From positions 124,001 through 188,000 of the forward strand of contig NZ_BMRN01000005.1 of assembly GCF_014648655.1 (NCBI RefSeq): a stretch of 64,000 bases of DNA, written 5' to 3'. Origin of the DNA: Streptomyces atratus (lineage in GTDB: Bacteria > Actinomycetota > Actinomycetes > Streptomycetales > Streptomycetaceae). Shown piece after piece: positions 52,649 through 60,217 of the stretch. The notes under the pieces are model-generated. The model had not been told where the DNA came from, made no database searches, and saw only the letters and a program-made list of their open reading frames with translations. A program made the translations under genes and the position numbers. Each line of letters begins with the position of its first letter. Positions within the stretch are counted from its first letter, which is position 1.

Positions 52649-52670
52649 AAAGCCACCTTATGACCTCATA
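52645..52670. promoter_or_regulatory. LysR operator candidate
   Basis: TCATA (52645-52649), TATGA (52659-52663) and TCATA (52666-52670) make two inverted pairs; TATGACCTCATA is a perfect dyad. It overlaps the LysR start codon and lies about 50 bases before the transporter start. Confidence 0.6.
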
Positions 52671-52718
52671 GACATGGAGTCCCTGGTGGGGACCAGCCCG
52701 CGCCACGAAAATCGTGGC

Positions 52719-53870
52719 ATGTCCATCTTTCCGCAGACGCAGCAGTCCCCAGCCCCGTATTCGGCCGCCCTCCGGCTGCCCCATCTGCGGCACATCGGCC
52801 CCAACTGGTACGCCACCGTCATGGGCACCGCGATCGTCGCGAGCGCGGGTGTCGCGCTGCCCGTGCACGTCCCGGGACTGCGGGGGGCCTGCACGGTGGT
52901 GTGGGCGCTCGCGACGGTCATGCTCGCCGCGGTTCTCACAGCCCGTACCGGGCACTGGATCGCCCATCGCGACCAGGCCCGCACCCACCTGATGGACCCC
53001 GCCGTCGCACCGTTCTACGGCTGTCTCTCGATGGCACTGCTGGCGGTCGGGGGCTCGTCGATGGTGGTCGGCCGGGACGTCATCGGGCACCAGGCGGCCC
53101 TGGCCCTGGATGTCGTGCTGTACACGGCCGGCACGCTGATCGGGCTGGCCGCCGCAGTCGCGATTCCGTATCTGATGGTCGTGCGTCACCGGGTGGAGCC
53201 AGGCACCGCGTCGCCGGTGTGGCTGCTGCCGGTGGTGGCCCCGATGGTCTCCGCGGCGCTCGGTCCGCTGCTGGTGCCGGAGCTGCCCGCCGGTCAGTGG
53301 CAGGAGGCGATGCTGCTGGCCTGCTACGCGATGTTCGGTCTGAGTCTGCTGGCCACGTTGGTGATGCTGCCGCTGATCTTCGCCCGGCTCGTCCACCGGG
53401 GCCCGCTGCCGCTCGCGCTGACGCCCACGCTGTTCCTTGTCCTCGGCCCGCTGGGCCAGTCGACGACCGCGGTCAATCAGCTCGCCGATGTGGCGCCGGG
53501 CGCGATCGGGGAGCCGTATGCCTCGGGGTTCGAGGCTTTCGCCGTGCTGTACGGGGTGCCGGTGATGGGCTTCGCGCTGATGTGGCTGGCTCTGGCCCTC
53601 GCGCTGGTGGTGCGCGCCGTGCGGAACGGAATGACCTTCAGCATGACGTGGTGGGGCTTCACCTTCCCGGTCGGTACGTGTGTCACGGGCGCCGCGGGTC
53701 TGGCCCGGCACACCGGTCTCACGGCGTACACCTGGCTGGCCGTCGCGCTGTACGTACTGCTGGTGACGGCATGGGCGGTGGCCGGGGTGCGGACGCTGCG
53801 CGGGCTGCTCAGCGGAGTGCTGCTCGCAGCGCCGCAGGCGCCTGCGCCAGTGACGGCCCGTACCACGTGA
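52719..53870 (+). CDS. TDT-family transporter (tellurite-resistance/C4-dicarboxylate/sulfite type)
   Basis: A 383-residue membrane protein with ten hydrophobic helices. The opening RHIGPNWYATVMGTAIVA is typical of the SLAC1/TehA/Ssu1/Mae1 fold, and GPLGQSTTAVNQLAD and FSMTWWGFTFPVGT are further conserved parts. Members pass anions such as malate or sulfite. Control by the divergent LysR is likely. Its last 62 bases overlap the convergent BtuF-like gene. Confidence 0.9.
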   Translation: MSIFPQTQQSPAPYSAALRLPHLRHIGPNWYATVMGTAIVASAGVALPVHVPGLRGACTVVWALATVMLAAVLTARTGHWIAHRDQARTHLMDPAVAPFYGCLSMALLAVGGSSMVVGRDVIGHQAALALDVVLYTAGTLIGLAAAVAIPYLMVVRHRVEPGTASPVWLLPVVAPMVSAALGPLLVPELPAGQWQEAMLLACYAMFGLSLLATLVMLPLIFARLVHRGPLPLALTPTLFLVLGPLGQSTTAVNQLADVAPGAIGEPYASGFEAFAVLYGVPVMGFALMWLALALALVVRAVRNGMTFSMTWWGFTFPVGTCVTGAAGLARHTGLTAYTWLAVALYVLLVTAWAVAGVRTLRGLLSGVLLAAPQAPAPVTARTT

Positions 53871-54516
53871 GGAACCGCCCGTCGACGAGTGCGGCGGGCA
53901 GTGCGGGGAACGCTTCGGGCCCGTCGTCCGCGGTGAAACGGTACGGCTCGTCGGGCAGCACGACCAGGTCGGCGCCTGCCGTGTTGAGCGCGTCGAGCGG
54001 GATGCGGGGATAGCGCTCGGCGTGGTCCGCGTAGACGTTCTCGACGCCCAGCCTGGCCAGCAGATCTCCGGCGAAGGTGTCGCGGCCCAGCACCATCCAG
54101 GGCCTGCGCCAGACGGGCACGACCGCACGGCGCGGGGCGCGGGGCGGCGGGAGCGCGGCCCAGGCGGCCTCGGCCTCGTCCAGCCAGCGTGGCCTGGCCT
54201 GTCCGCAGGCGGTGACCAGGACCCGTTCCAGTTCCTCGAAGGCCTGGTCGAGGGTCCGGACATCGGTGACGAGCACCTCGATCCCGGCGGCCCTGAGGGC
54301 CGCGAGGTCGGGTTCGCGGTTCTCCTCCTGGTTGGCGACGACGAGATCGGGCCGGAGCGCGACGACCGCGGCCACGTCGGGATTCTTGGTGCCGCCGATC
54401 CGGGCGGCGGTCAGACCGGCCGGGTGGGTGCACCAGTCGGTGACGCCGACCAGCAGGCCGGGGGCGGTGACGGCGACGGCCTCGGTGAGCGAGGGGACCA
54501 GGGAGACGACTCGCAC
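53809..54516 (-). CDS. BtuF-like helical-backbone metal receptor (cobalamin-binding-type), no signal peptide
   Basis: A 235-residue protein that resembles periplasmic B12/iron-siderophore-binding proteins: RVVSLVPSLTEAVAV, GVTDWCTHPAG, GGTKNPDVAAVVALRPDLVVANQEEN and VWRRPWMVLGRDTFAGDLLARLG. Unlike exported BtuF there is no signal peptide or lipobox at the GTG start, so it would be cytoplasmic. No permease or ATPase gene for cobalamin is adjacent. It overlaps the end of the TDT gene by 62 bases on the opposite strand. Confidence 0.85.
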   Translation of the reverse strand: MRVVSLVPSLTEAVAVTAPGLLVGVTDWCTHPAGLTAARIGGTKNPDVAAVVALRPDLVVANQEENREPDLAALRAAGIEVLVTDVRTLDQAFEELERVLVTACGQARPRWLDEAEAAWAALPPPRAPRRAVVPVWRRPWMVLGRDTFAGDLLARLGVENVYADHAERYPRIPLDALNTAGADLVVLPDEPYRFTADDGPEAFPALPAALVDGRFLTWYGPSLAQAPAALRAALR

Positions 54517-54531
54517 GGTGGGGAACCCCTC

Positions 54532-55075
54532 TCAGCGACGCGGGTCGAAGGTGGCGTCGATGTGCTCGGCGACCGCGACGACCAGCAGCCGCGTACCGGG
54601 CATCGTGGCCCGCCAGCGGTGCCGCACTCCGCCGGACAGAAAAAGTGTGTCGCCCTGCTCCAGCCGGTGCGCCTGCCCCTCGGCCTCCACCTCCGCGGCG
54701 CCCCGCACCACGTACATCACTTCGTCGTTGCGGTGCTGGAACTCGCGCCCGAGGTCGAGTTCACCGGTGAACTCCAGGGCGCTGAGCTGATGGCGTCCGC
54801 GCACCACCCTGCGTACCCCGTCTCCCTCGCCCGCCCGTACGACATCGACGGCGCGCGCCGAGTCCGCGGCGGCGCGCAGCCGCGCCGTGGTGGTCTCCAG
54901 GGCTTCGGCGACCCGGTCCAGGGACCGGGCGCTGGGCCGGGCCCGCTCGTTCTCGATCTGGCTGAGGAACGGCACGGACAGACCACTGCGGGTCGCGACC
55001 GCGGCCAGTGTGAGCCCCGGATCTGCGCCGTCGGCGGACCGCGGCTCCCACGCGGAGTGCTTCCTTGTCGTCCAT
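54532..55075 (-). pseudogene. XRE-family regulator with cupin domain, frameshifted
   Basis: From ATG 55075 the first codons give MDDKEALRVGAAVRRRRRS, a normal XRE opening. The HTH then continues in the next frame as LTLAAVATRSGLSVPFLSQIENERARPS, followed by a C-terminal cupin domain (LEFTGELDLGREFQHRNDEVMYVVRG, EQGDTLFLSGGVRHRW). One extra base in the run CCCC at 55015-55018 accounts for the shift; removing it restores a 180-residue protein. It is either a true recent mutation or a sequencing error. The gene sits 15 bases upstream of the BtuF-like gene. Confidence 0.8.
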
Positions 55076-55119
55076 GTCCGGCTCCCTCCCGACTCGTCAT
55101 CCTTCCGGCTGCCAGCACA

Positions 55120-55138
55120 TTACGCATACGGTTACGCA
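55120..55138. promoter_or_regulatory. Direct repeats TTACGCA upstream of the XRE-cupin gene
   Basis: TTACGCA occurs at 55120-55126 and 55132-55138, a 12-bp period, in an AT-richer patch 45-63 bases before the regulator start. Probably a promoter/operator region for autoregulation. Confidence 0.5.
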
Positions 55139-55173
55139 AGGTCGGCCGGTTGATGAGCGTCTTCCGGACAGCA

Positions 55174-55213
55174 GGAAGGGGCGGGCCCGCCGACGGCGGC
55201 GCCCACCCCTTCC
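55174..55213 (-). terminator. Terminator of the osmoprotectant transporter operon
   Basis: Nested inverted repeat: GGAAGGGG with CCCCTTCC, then GGGC with GCCC, then CCGCC with GGCGG (55174-55213), starting 25 bases after the stop of the permease/binding protein gene. Confidence 0.8.
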
Positions 55214-55237
55214 CCTGCACGGGCCCTGAAAAGAGCC

Positions 55238-57871
55238 CTACTGCGGAGCCATCTTGTCCGCGATGCCCGGGTTCTTCTCCATCCAGGCCTTCACGGCCTC
55301 TTCCTCATGGCCGGTACCGTGCTTCTGGATCTGGTTCTCCAGGCCGGCGAGCTGGTCCTCGCTCAGCTTGAAGTTCTTGAACCACTTCGTCAGCTGCGGG
55401 TACTGCTTCGGGAAGTCCTTGCTGGCGATGGTGTGCAGCCGGTCGCCGTTGCCGAAGGCCTTCTCGGGGTCCTTCAGCTTGGTCATGCCGAACTCGTTGT
55501 ACGCCCAGTGCGGCGTCCAGAGCAGCACCGCGATGGGTTCCTTCTTGGCGTACGCACGCTTCAGCTCGGCAAGCATGCCGGGCGTCGAGGAGTCGACGAC
55601 CTCGTACTCCTTGTCCAGGCCATATGCCGGCAGCACGTTCTTCTTGAGGTTCTCCATCGTGGCGGTGCCCGGCTCGATGCCGACGATCCGGCCCTTGAAC
55701 TGCGAGGACTTGCCCTTGAGGTCGGCGAGGGACTTGACGTCCTTCACGTACGAGGGCACCGCGACCTCGATCGATGTCGGGCCGTACCACGAACCGATGT
55801 CGGTCAGCCGGGAGCCGTACTTGTTCCAGTAGTTCTTCTGGGTGTACGGCAGCCAGCCGTCGAACTGCACATCGATCTGGCCGCGGGACATCGCGGTGTA
55901 CATCGGACCGACCTCGAACTGCTTGAGGTTGATCTTGTAGCCGCGCTCCTCCAGGACCGCCTTCCACAGGTACGTGGCGGCGATGTCCTCCTCCCAGGGG
56001 AACCAGGCCATCTCGACGGCGCGGTCGCGCTCGTCCTTGCCGCCCGCGTCCTTGGACGTCTTGGCCCCGGCGACGGGGGTCCACTTCTCGGCGACGCCCG
56101 GGTTGGCCTTCAGCCAGGTGCGGACGGCCTCCTGCTCGTTGCCGGAGCCGGCCTTCTGGATCTCCGCCTCGAGGCCGGTGAGCTGGTCCTCGCTCATCCT
56201 GAAGTTCTTGAGCCAGGTGCCGACCTCGGGATTGTCGGCGGAGAAGCCCTTGCGGGCCAGGGTGTGAATGCCGTCGCCCTTGCCCCAGAGGTTCTTGGGG
56301 TCCTCGAGCTTGGTCAGGTCGAACTGGTTGTACGCCCAGTGCGGCGACCAGAGCGGGACGACGATCGGTTCCTTCTTGGCGTACGCACGCTTCAGCTCGG
56401 CCAGCATCGACGGCGTGGAGCCGTCGACGACCTCGTACTCCTTGTCCAGGCCGTAGCCCGGCAGGATCTTGTCCTTGAGCAGGCCCATCTCACCGGCGCT
56501 CGGCTCGATGCCGACGATCCGGCCCTTGAACTGCGAGGACTTGCCCTTGAGGTCGGCGAGGGACTTGACGTCCTTCATGTACGAGGGGACGGCCAGCTCC
56601 AGCGAGGTGGGGCCGTACCAGGAGCCCATGTCCTCCAGGCGGTCCTGGTACTTCTTCCAGTAGCTGGCATGGGTGACCGGCAGCCATGAGTCGGTCTCGA
56701 AGTCGATCTGGCCGTTGGCCATACCGGTGTAGAGCGCACCGGCCTCGTACTGCTCGGCGTCGACCTGGAAGCCTTGACGCTCCAGCAGCTCCTTCCACAG
56801 GAAGGTGGAGGCGATGCCCTCGTCCCACGGGATGTAGCCCATGCTGATCTTCTTGCCCGCACCGATTTTCGAGCCGCCTGCAGCGGTGGCCTTGTCCGAG
56901 TCGGACGAGCCGAAGAGGCCCATGCCGCCCGCGACGAGTGCGAGGACGACGATGCCGACGACCGCGACGACGGGCTGCGGGCGGTGGTTCCAGACCTTCA
57001 GTCCGCCGGCCATCGACTGCGCCCTGGCGAGGGCGCGGCGGGCGAGCGGGGAGACCTCGCGGCCGAGCGCACTGGTCATCCGGTCCAGGTACATCGCCAC
57101 GATGACGATGGAGATACCGGCCTCGAAGCCGAGGCCCACGTCGACGTTGCCGATGGCGCGGTAGACGGCGCCGCCGAGGCCGCCGCCGCCGACCATGCCG
57201 GCGATGACCACCATGGACAGGCCCAGCATGATGACCTGGTTGATGCCCGCCATGATCGTGGGCAGGGCGAGCGGCAACTGCACCCGCAGCAAGGTGTTGC
57301 GCCGGGTGGTGCCGAATGCTTCGGCCGCCTCGACGAGTTCGCCGTCGACCTGGCGGATGCCGAGCTCGGTCATCCGGACGCCCGGGGGCAGCGAGAAGAT
57401 GATGGTGGCGATGATGCCGGGGACCACGCCGACGCCGAAGAAAATGACGCCAGGGATCAGATAGACCATGGCGGGCATGGTCTGCATGAAGTCCAGGACG
57501 GGCCGGGTCACCGCGCTGACGGTCTTGGAGCGGGACGCCCAGATGCCCAGCGGTACGGCCAGCACCAGCGCGATGATGGTGGCGACGAGCACCAGGGTGA
57601 GGGTGTCCATCGCTTCGTCCCACAGCTCGACGGAGTCGATGACGGCGAAGCCGACGAAGGCGAGCACACCTGCGAGCAGACCGCGCAGCCACCAGGCGAC
57701 GACGGCGACGATGCCCGCGAAGAGCAGCGGTGCGGGGGCGGAGAGCACGGCGGCTATGCCGTCGAACATGCCGTTGACGATCGAGCTGATCGCGTCGAAC
57801 AGCCAGGACAGGTGGGTCTGCAGCCAGTCGACCGCGGAGTCGACCCAGTCACCGAGAGGAAGCCTAAACAT
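55238..57871 (-). CDS. Glycine betaine/proline-type ABC transporter: permease fused to two tandem substrate-binding domains
   Basis: An 877-residue fusion. Residues 1-310 form an OpuAB/ProW-like permease with about seven helices and an EAA-like loop (ELVEAAEAFGTTRRNTLLRVQLPLALP). A further helix (about 315-335) precedes two OpuAC-type domains, about 340-600 and 612-877, so both face outward. Each has a tryptophan-rich quaternary-amine site (IPWDEGIAS/FPWEEDIAA, SWLP/GWLP, GSWYGP, HWAYN). The DNA of the two domains shares a 77-bp identical block. The gene overlaps the ATPase gene by 8 bases. Function: osmoprotectant uptake. Confidence 0.93.
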   Translation of the reverse strand: MFRLPLGDWVDSAVDWLQTHLSWLFDAISSIVNGMFDGIAAVLSAPAPLLFAGIVAVVAWWLRGLLAGVLAFVGFAVIDSVELWDEAMDTLTLVLVATIIALVLAVPLGIWASRSKTVSAVTRPVLDFMQTMPAMVYLIPGVIFFGVGVVPGIIATIIFSLPPGVRMTELGIRQVDGELVEAAEAFGTTRRNTLLRVQLPLALPTIMAGINQVIMLGLSMVVIAGMVGGGGLGGAVYRAIGNVDVGLGFEAGISIVIVAMYLDRMTSALGREVSPLARRALARAQSMAGGLKVWNHRPQPVVAVVGIVVLALVAGGMGLFGSSDSDKATAAGGSKIGAGKKISMGYIPWDEGIASTFLWKELLERQGFQVDAEQYEAGALYTGMANGQIDFETDSWLPVTHASYWKKYQDRLEDMGSWYGPTSLELAVPSYMKDVKSLADLKGKSSQFKGRIVGIEPSAGEMGLLKDKILPGYGLDKEYEVVDGSTPSMLAELKRAYAKKEPIVVPLWSPHWAYNQFDLTKLEDPKNLWGKGDGIHTLARKGFSADNPEVGTWLKNFRMSEDQLTGLEAEIQKAGSGNEQEAVRTWLKANPGVAEKWTPVAGAKTSKDAGGKDERDRAVEMAWFPWEEDIAATYLWKAVLEERGYKINLKQFEVGPMYTAMSRGQIDVQFDGWLPYTQKNYWNKYGSRLTDIGSWYGPTSIEVAVPSYVKDVKSLADLKGKSSQFKGRIVGIEPGTATMENLKKNVLPAYGLDKEYEVVDSSTPGMLAELKRAYAKKEPIAVLLWTPHWAYNEFGMTKLKDPEKAFGNGDRLHTIASKDFPKQYPQLTKWFKNFKLSEDQLAGLENQIQKHGTGHEEEAVKAWMEKNPGIADKMAPQ
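55670..55746. repeat. 77-bp direct repeat, copy in second binding domain
   Basis: Identical base for base to 56501-56577. It encodes SLADLKGKSSQFKGRIVGIE in the second OpuAC domain. A shorter identical block for AYAKKEPI lies nearby in both domains. Confidence 0.9.
56501..56577. repeat. 77-bp direct repeat, copy in first binding domain
   Basis: Identical to 55670-55746, 831 bp apart. Perfect identity amid otherwise diverged domains suggests recent gene conversion or a recent duplication under selection. Confidence 0.9.
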
Positions 57872-58988
57872 TGGCCACCTTCTTCGCGGTGGTCGCAACG
57901 TCCTGCGGGACCTCGACGGGGCTCATCGGCTCACCGAGGACGGCGAGCAGCCGGGCGCGCGGTACGACACCGACGAGCTTGCCCTCGGCATCGGTCACGG
58001 CGACCGCGACTCCGCTCTGCGAGCAGGGCGTGAAGAGCTCGATGATCGGCGTGGACTCGGTGACGGTGGCCGGGGCGGCCCGCAGGACGTCGTCTGCGGT
58101 ACGCAGTTCCTCGCCGTCGTCCGTACTGGTGCCCATGACGGTGTGCGGTTCGGCCATGATGGCGCCCGCGGTCAGCACCCGGGTGCGGTCGACGTCCTGG
58201 GTGAAGGAGGCGACGTAGTCGTTGGCCGGGGTGACGAGGATGTCCTCGGCGGTGCCGAGCTGGACGATCTTCCCGTCGCGCATCACGGCGATACGGTCGC
58301 CGAGGCGCATGGCCTCGTTGAGGTCGTGGGTGATGAAGACGATGGTCTTCTTCAGGCGCTTCTGCAGTTCGAGCAGCTGGTCCTGCATGTCGCGGCGGAT
58401 CAGCGGGTCGAGCGCGCTGAAGGACTCGTCCATCAGCAGCAGGTCGGCGTCGGTGGCCAGGGCGCGGGCCAGGCCGACACGCTGCTGCATACCGCCGGAC
58501 AGCTCGTCGGGCCAGGACTTCTCCCAGCCGGCGAGGCCGGTCAGCTCCAGCGCCTCGGTGGCACGCTTCTCGCGCTCGGCGCGCGGCACACCCTGCACTT
58601 CGAGGCCGTACGCGGCGTTCTCCAGCACGCTCCGGTGAGGGAAGAGCGCGAAGTGCTGGAACACCATGCTGATCTTGGAGGACCGGACATGGCGCAGTTC
58701 TGCGGGGCTCAGGGCGGTCAGGTCCTGGCCGTCGAACAGCACGCGTCCGGCTGTGGGCTCCAGAAGTCCGTTGAGCATGCGCAGCAACGTGGACTTTCCG
58801 GACCCGGACAGACCCATCACGACGAAGATCTGTCCCGGTTCGACGGTGAACGAGGCGTCGATCACCGCTGCGGTCGTTCCGTCGGCGCGCAGCTCGTCGC
58901 GGTCGGCGCCGCTTTCGAGCTTCTGCACGGCTTGATCGGGTCGTCTGCCGAACACTTTGTACAAGTGCTCAGCTTGCAGCCTTGACAC
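57864..58988 (-). CDS. Glycine betaine/proline ABC transporter ATPase (ProV/OpuAA type) with CBS region
   Basis: A 374-residue ATPase. Walker A GLSGSGKS (about 60), signature ELSGGMQQRVGLARAL, Walker B LLLMDESFSALDP and the switch His in FITHDLNEAM are all present; the C-terminal 110 residues form a CBS-like region (STPIIELFTPCSQSGVAVAVTD, GVVPRARLLAVLG), which senses ionic strength or c-di-AMP in OpuA-type systems. The GTG at 58988 is preferred because GAGG lies five bases upstream; a GTG six bases earlier overlaps that site. First gene of the operon. Confidence 0.94.
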   Translation of the reverse strand: MSRLQAEHLYKVFGRRPDQAVQKLESGADRDELRADGTTAAVIDASFTVEPGQIFVVMGLSGSGKSTLLRMLNGLLEPTAGRVLFDGQDLTALSPAELRHVRSSKISMVFQHFALFPHRSVLENAAYGLEVQGVPRAEREKRATEALELTGLAGWEKSWPDELSGGMQQRVGLARALATDADLLLMDESFSALDPLIRRDMQDQLLELQKRLKKTIVFITHDLNEAMRLGDRIAVMRDGKIVQLGTAEDILVTPANDYVASFTQDVDRTRVLTAGAIMAEPHTVMGTSTDDGEELRTADDVLRAAPATVTESTPIIELFTPCSQSGVAVAVTDAEGKLVGVVPRARLLAVLGEPMSPVEVPQDVATTAKKVANV

Positions 58989-59014
58989 ATACACCTCGCG
59001 GGTTGAACCGAAAA

Positions 59015-59043
59015 ACGGTCTGCCACCCCCTCCGGCAGACCGT
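59015..59043 (-). terminator. Terminator-like hairpin in the leader of the osmoprotectant operon
   Basis: On the minus strand ACGGTCTGCC and GGCAGACCGT (10-bp arms, 9-base loop) are followed by four more T (TTTTT in all, including the last base of the arm). It ends 26 bases before the ATPase start, upstream of the ribosome site, so it can only serve as an attenuator or end an upstream RNA. Confidence 0.6.
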
Positions 59044-59148
59044 GGAGCAGCGCGGATTCGGTCCGCATGGCACGTGCACTGGTTGAAACTGCTACGTGAT
59101 CCGCTCCGGCTGCGCGCCTGCCCTCACTTACACGAGCCAAACACAAGA

Positions 59149-59162
59149 GTGACCCAGGTCAC
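59149..59162. promoter_or_regulatory. Palindrome GTGACCCAGGTCAC, possible CRP-like site
   Basis: A perfect 6+2+6 dyad in the 259-base divergent region, 160 bases before the ATPase gene and 86 bases before the exonuclease gene. GTGAC...GTCAC resembles CRP/FNR-family half-sites. Apart from this and the hairpin at 59015-59043 I see no other element in the gap. Confidence 0.45.
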
Positions 59163-59247
59163 CGATGAGCGGCCGTCGCCGGGGGCCCGCCCCCTTGCCC
59201 CGATGTCCGCGACGGCCGGTGTCAGTGGGGTGCGGCATCATCGGGGT

Positions 59248-60171
59248 GTGACGCGACGCCTGATGCTCCTCGACACCGCTTCCCTCTACTACCGCGCCTA
59301 CTTCGGGGTTCCCGATTCGGTGCGCGCCCCGGACGGGACCCCGGTCAACGCCGTGCGCGGGCTGCTCGACTTCATCGGGCGCCTGGTGCAGGACCACCGG
59401 CCGGACGACCTGGTCGCCTGCATGGACGCGGACTGGCGGCCGCACTGGCGGGTGGAGCTGATCCCTACGTACAAGGCGCACCGCGTCGCGGTGGAGACCG
59501 CCGAGGGGCTGCCCGACGAGGAGGAGACCCCCGACACACTGGCCCCGCAGGTGCCGGTCATCGAGGAGGTCCTGGATGCGCTCGGCATCGCCCGGGTCGG
59601 CGTCGCGGACTACGAGGCGGACGATGTGATCGGCACGCTCACCGGTCTGGCCACCGGCCCCGTGGACATCGTCACCGGCGACCGGGATCTCTATCAGCTG
59701 GTTGACGACGCCCGCGGGGTGCGGGTGCTCTATCCCCTGAAGGGGGTCGGCTCGCTCCAGCTGACGGACGAGGCGTGGCTGCGGGAGAAGTACGGGGTGG
59801 ACGGCTCCGGCTATGTCGATCTGGCCCTGCTGCGCGGCGACCCGAGCGACGGGCTGCCGGGCGTTCCCGGTATCGGCGAGAAGACGGCGGCGAAACTGCT
59901 GGACGCCTTCGGCGATCTGGCCGGGATCATGGCCGCGGTGGACGATCCGGCCGCCAAGCTGACGCCCTCGCAGCGCAAGCGCCTCGACGAGGCCCGGGAC
60001 TATGTGACCGTCGCACCGAAGGTGGTCCGCGTCGCCCGTGACGTACCCCTGCCCGAGTTCGATCCCGCACTTCCCACCGAGCCACGCGATCCCGTCGCCC
60101 TCGAAGCCCTCGCGAAGCAGTGGGGGCTGGGCGGTGCCCTGCAACGCGTGCTCTCCACACTGCGCGACTGA
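59248..60171 (+). CDS. 5'-3' exonuclease (PolA N-terminal-like, stand-alone)
   Basis: A 307-residue FEN/PIN-like nuclease corresponding to the N-terminal domain of DNA polymerase I. Metal-site motifs are LLDTASLYYRAYFG, VACMDADWRPHWR, DYEADDVIGTL, VTGDRDLYQLV and the helix-hairpin-helix LPGVPGIGEKTAAKLL. It probably removes RNA primers or flaps, beside the polA exonuclease found elsewhere in such genomes. The GTG at 59248 starts closest to the conserved region without a clear ribosome site; the ATG at 59263 is an alternative. Confidence 0.93.
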   Translation: MTRRLMLLDTASLYYRAYFGVPDSVRAPDGTPVNAVRGLLDFIGRLVQDHRPDDLVACMDADWRPHWRVELIPTYKAHRVAVETAEGLPDEEETPDTLAPQVPVIEEVLDALGIARVGVADYEADDVIGTLTGLATGPVDIVTGDRDLYQLVDDARGVRVLYPLKGVGSLQLTDEAWLREKYGVDGSGYVDLALLRGDPSDGLPGVPGIGEKTAAKLLDAFGDLAGIMAAVDDPAAKLTPSQRKRLDEARDYVTVAPKVVRVARDVPLPEFDPALPTEPRDPVALEALAKQWGLGGALQRVLSTLRD

Positions 60172-60178
60172 GATGCTA

Positions 60179-60196
60179 GCTTAGGTAAGCCTAAGC
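60179..60196. promoter_or_regulatory. Iron box (DmdR/IdeR/DtxR site)
   Basis: GCTTAGGTAAGCCTAAGC has 7-bp perfect arms around 4 bases and matches the TTAGGTTAGnCTAACCTAA-type iron box of actinobacterial DtxR-family repressors. It starts eight bases after the exonuclease stop and ends 22 bases before the siderophore reductase start. Confidence 0.85.
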
Positions 60197-60217
60197 ACTC
60201 GGAGCAGGGAGAATCTC

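Noticed and set aside
52719..55075. A small biosynthetic or defence island
   Set aside because: Transporter, BtuF-like protein and XRE-cupin gene show no shared operon structure, no core biosynthetic enzyme and no nuclease or effector domain.
59015..59250. A ydaO (c-di-AMP) riboswitch before the osmoprotectant operon
   Set aside because: I looked for the conserved ydaO core by eye and did not find it. Only the hairpin with T run is supported.
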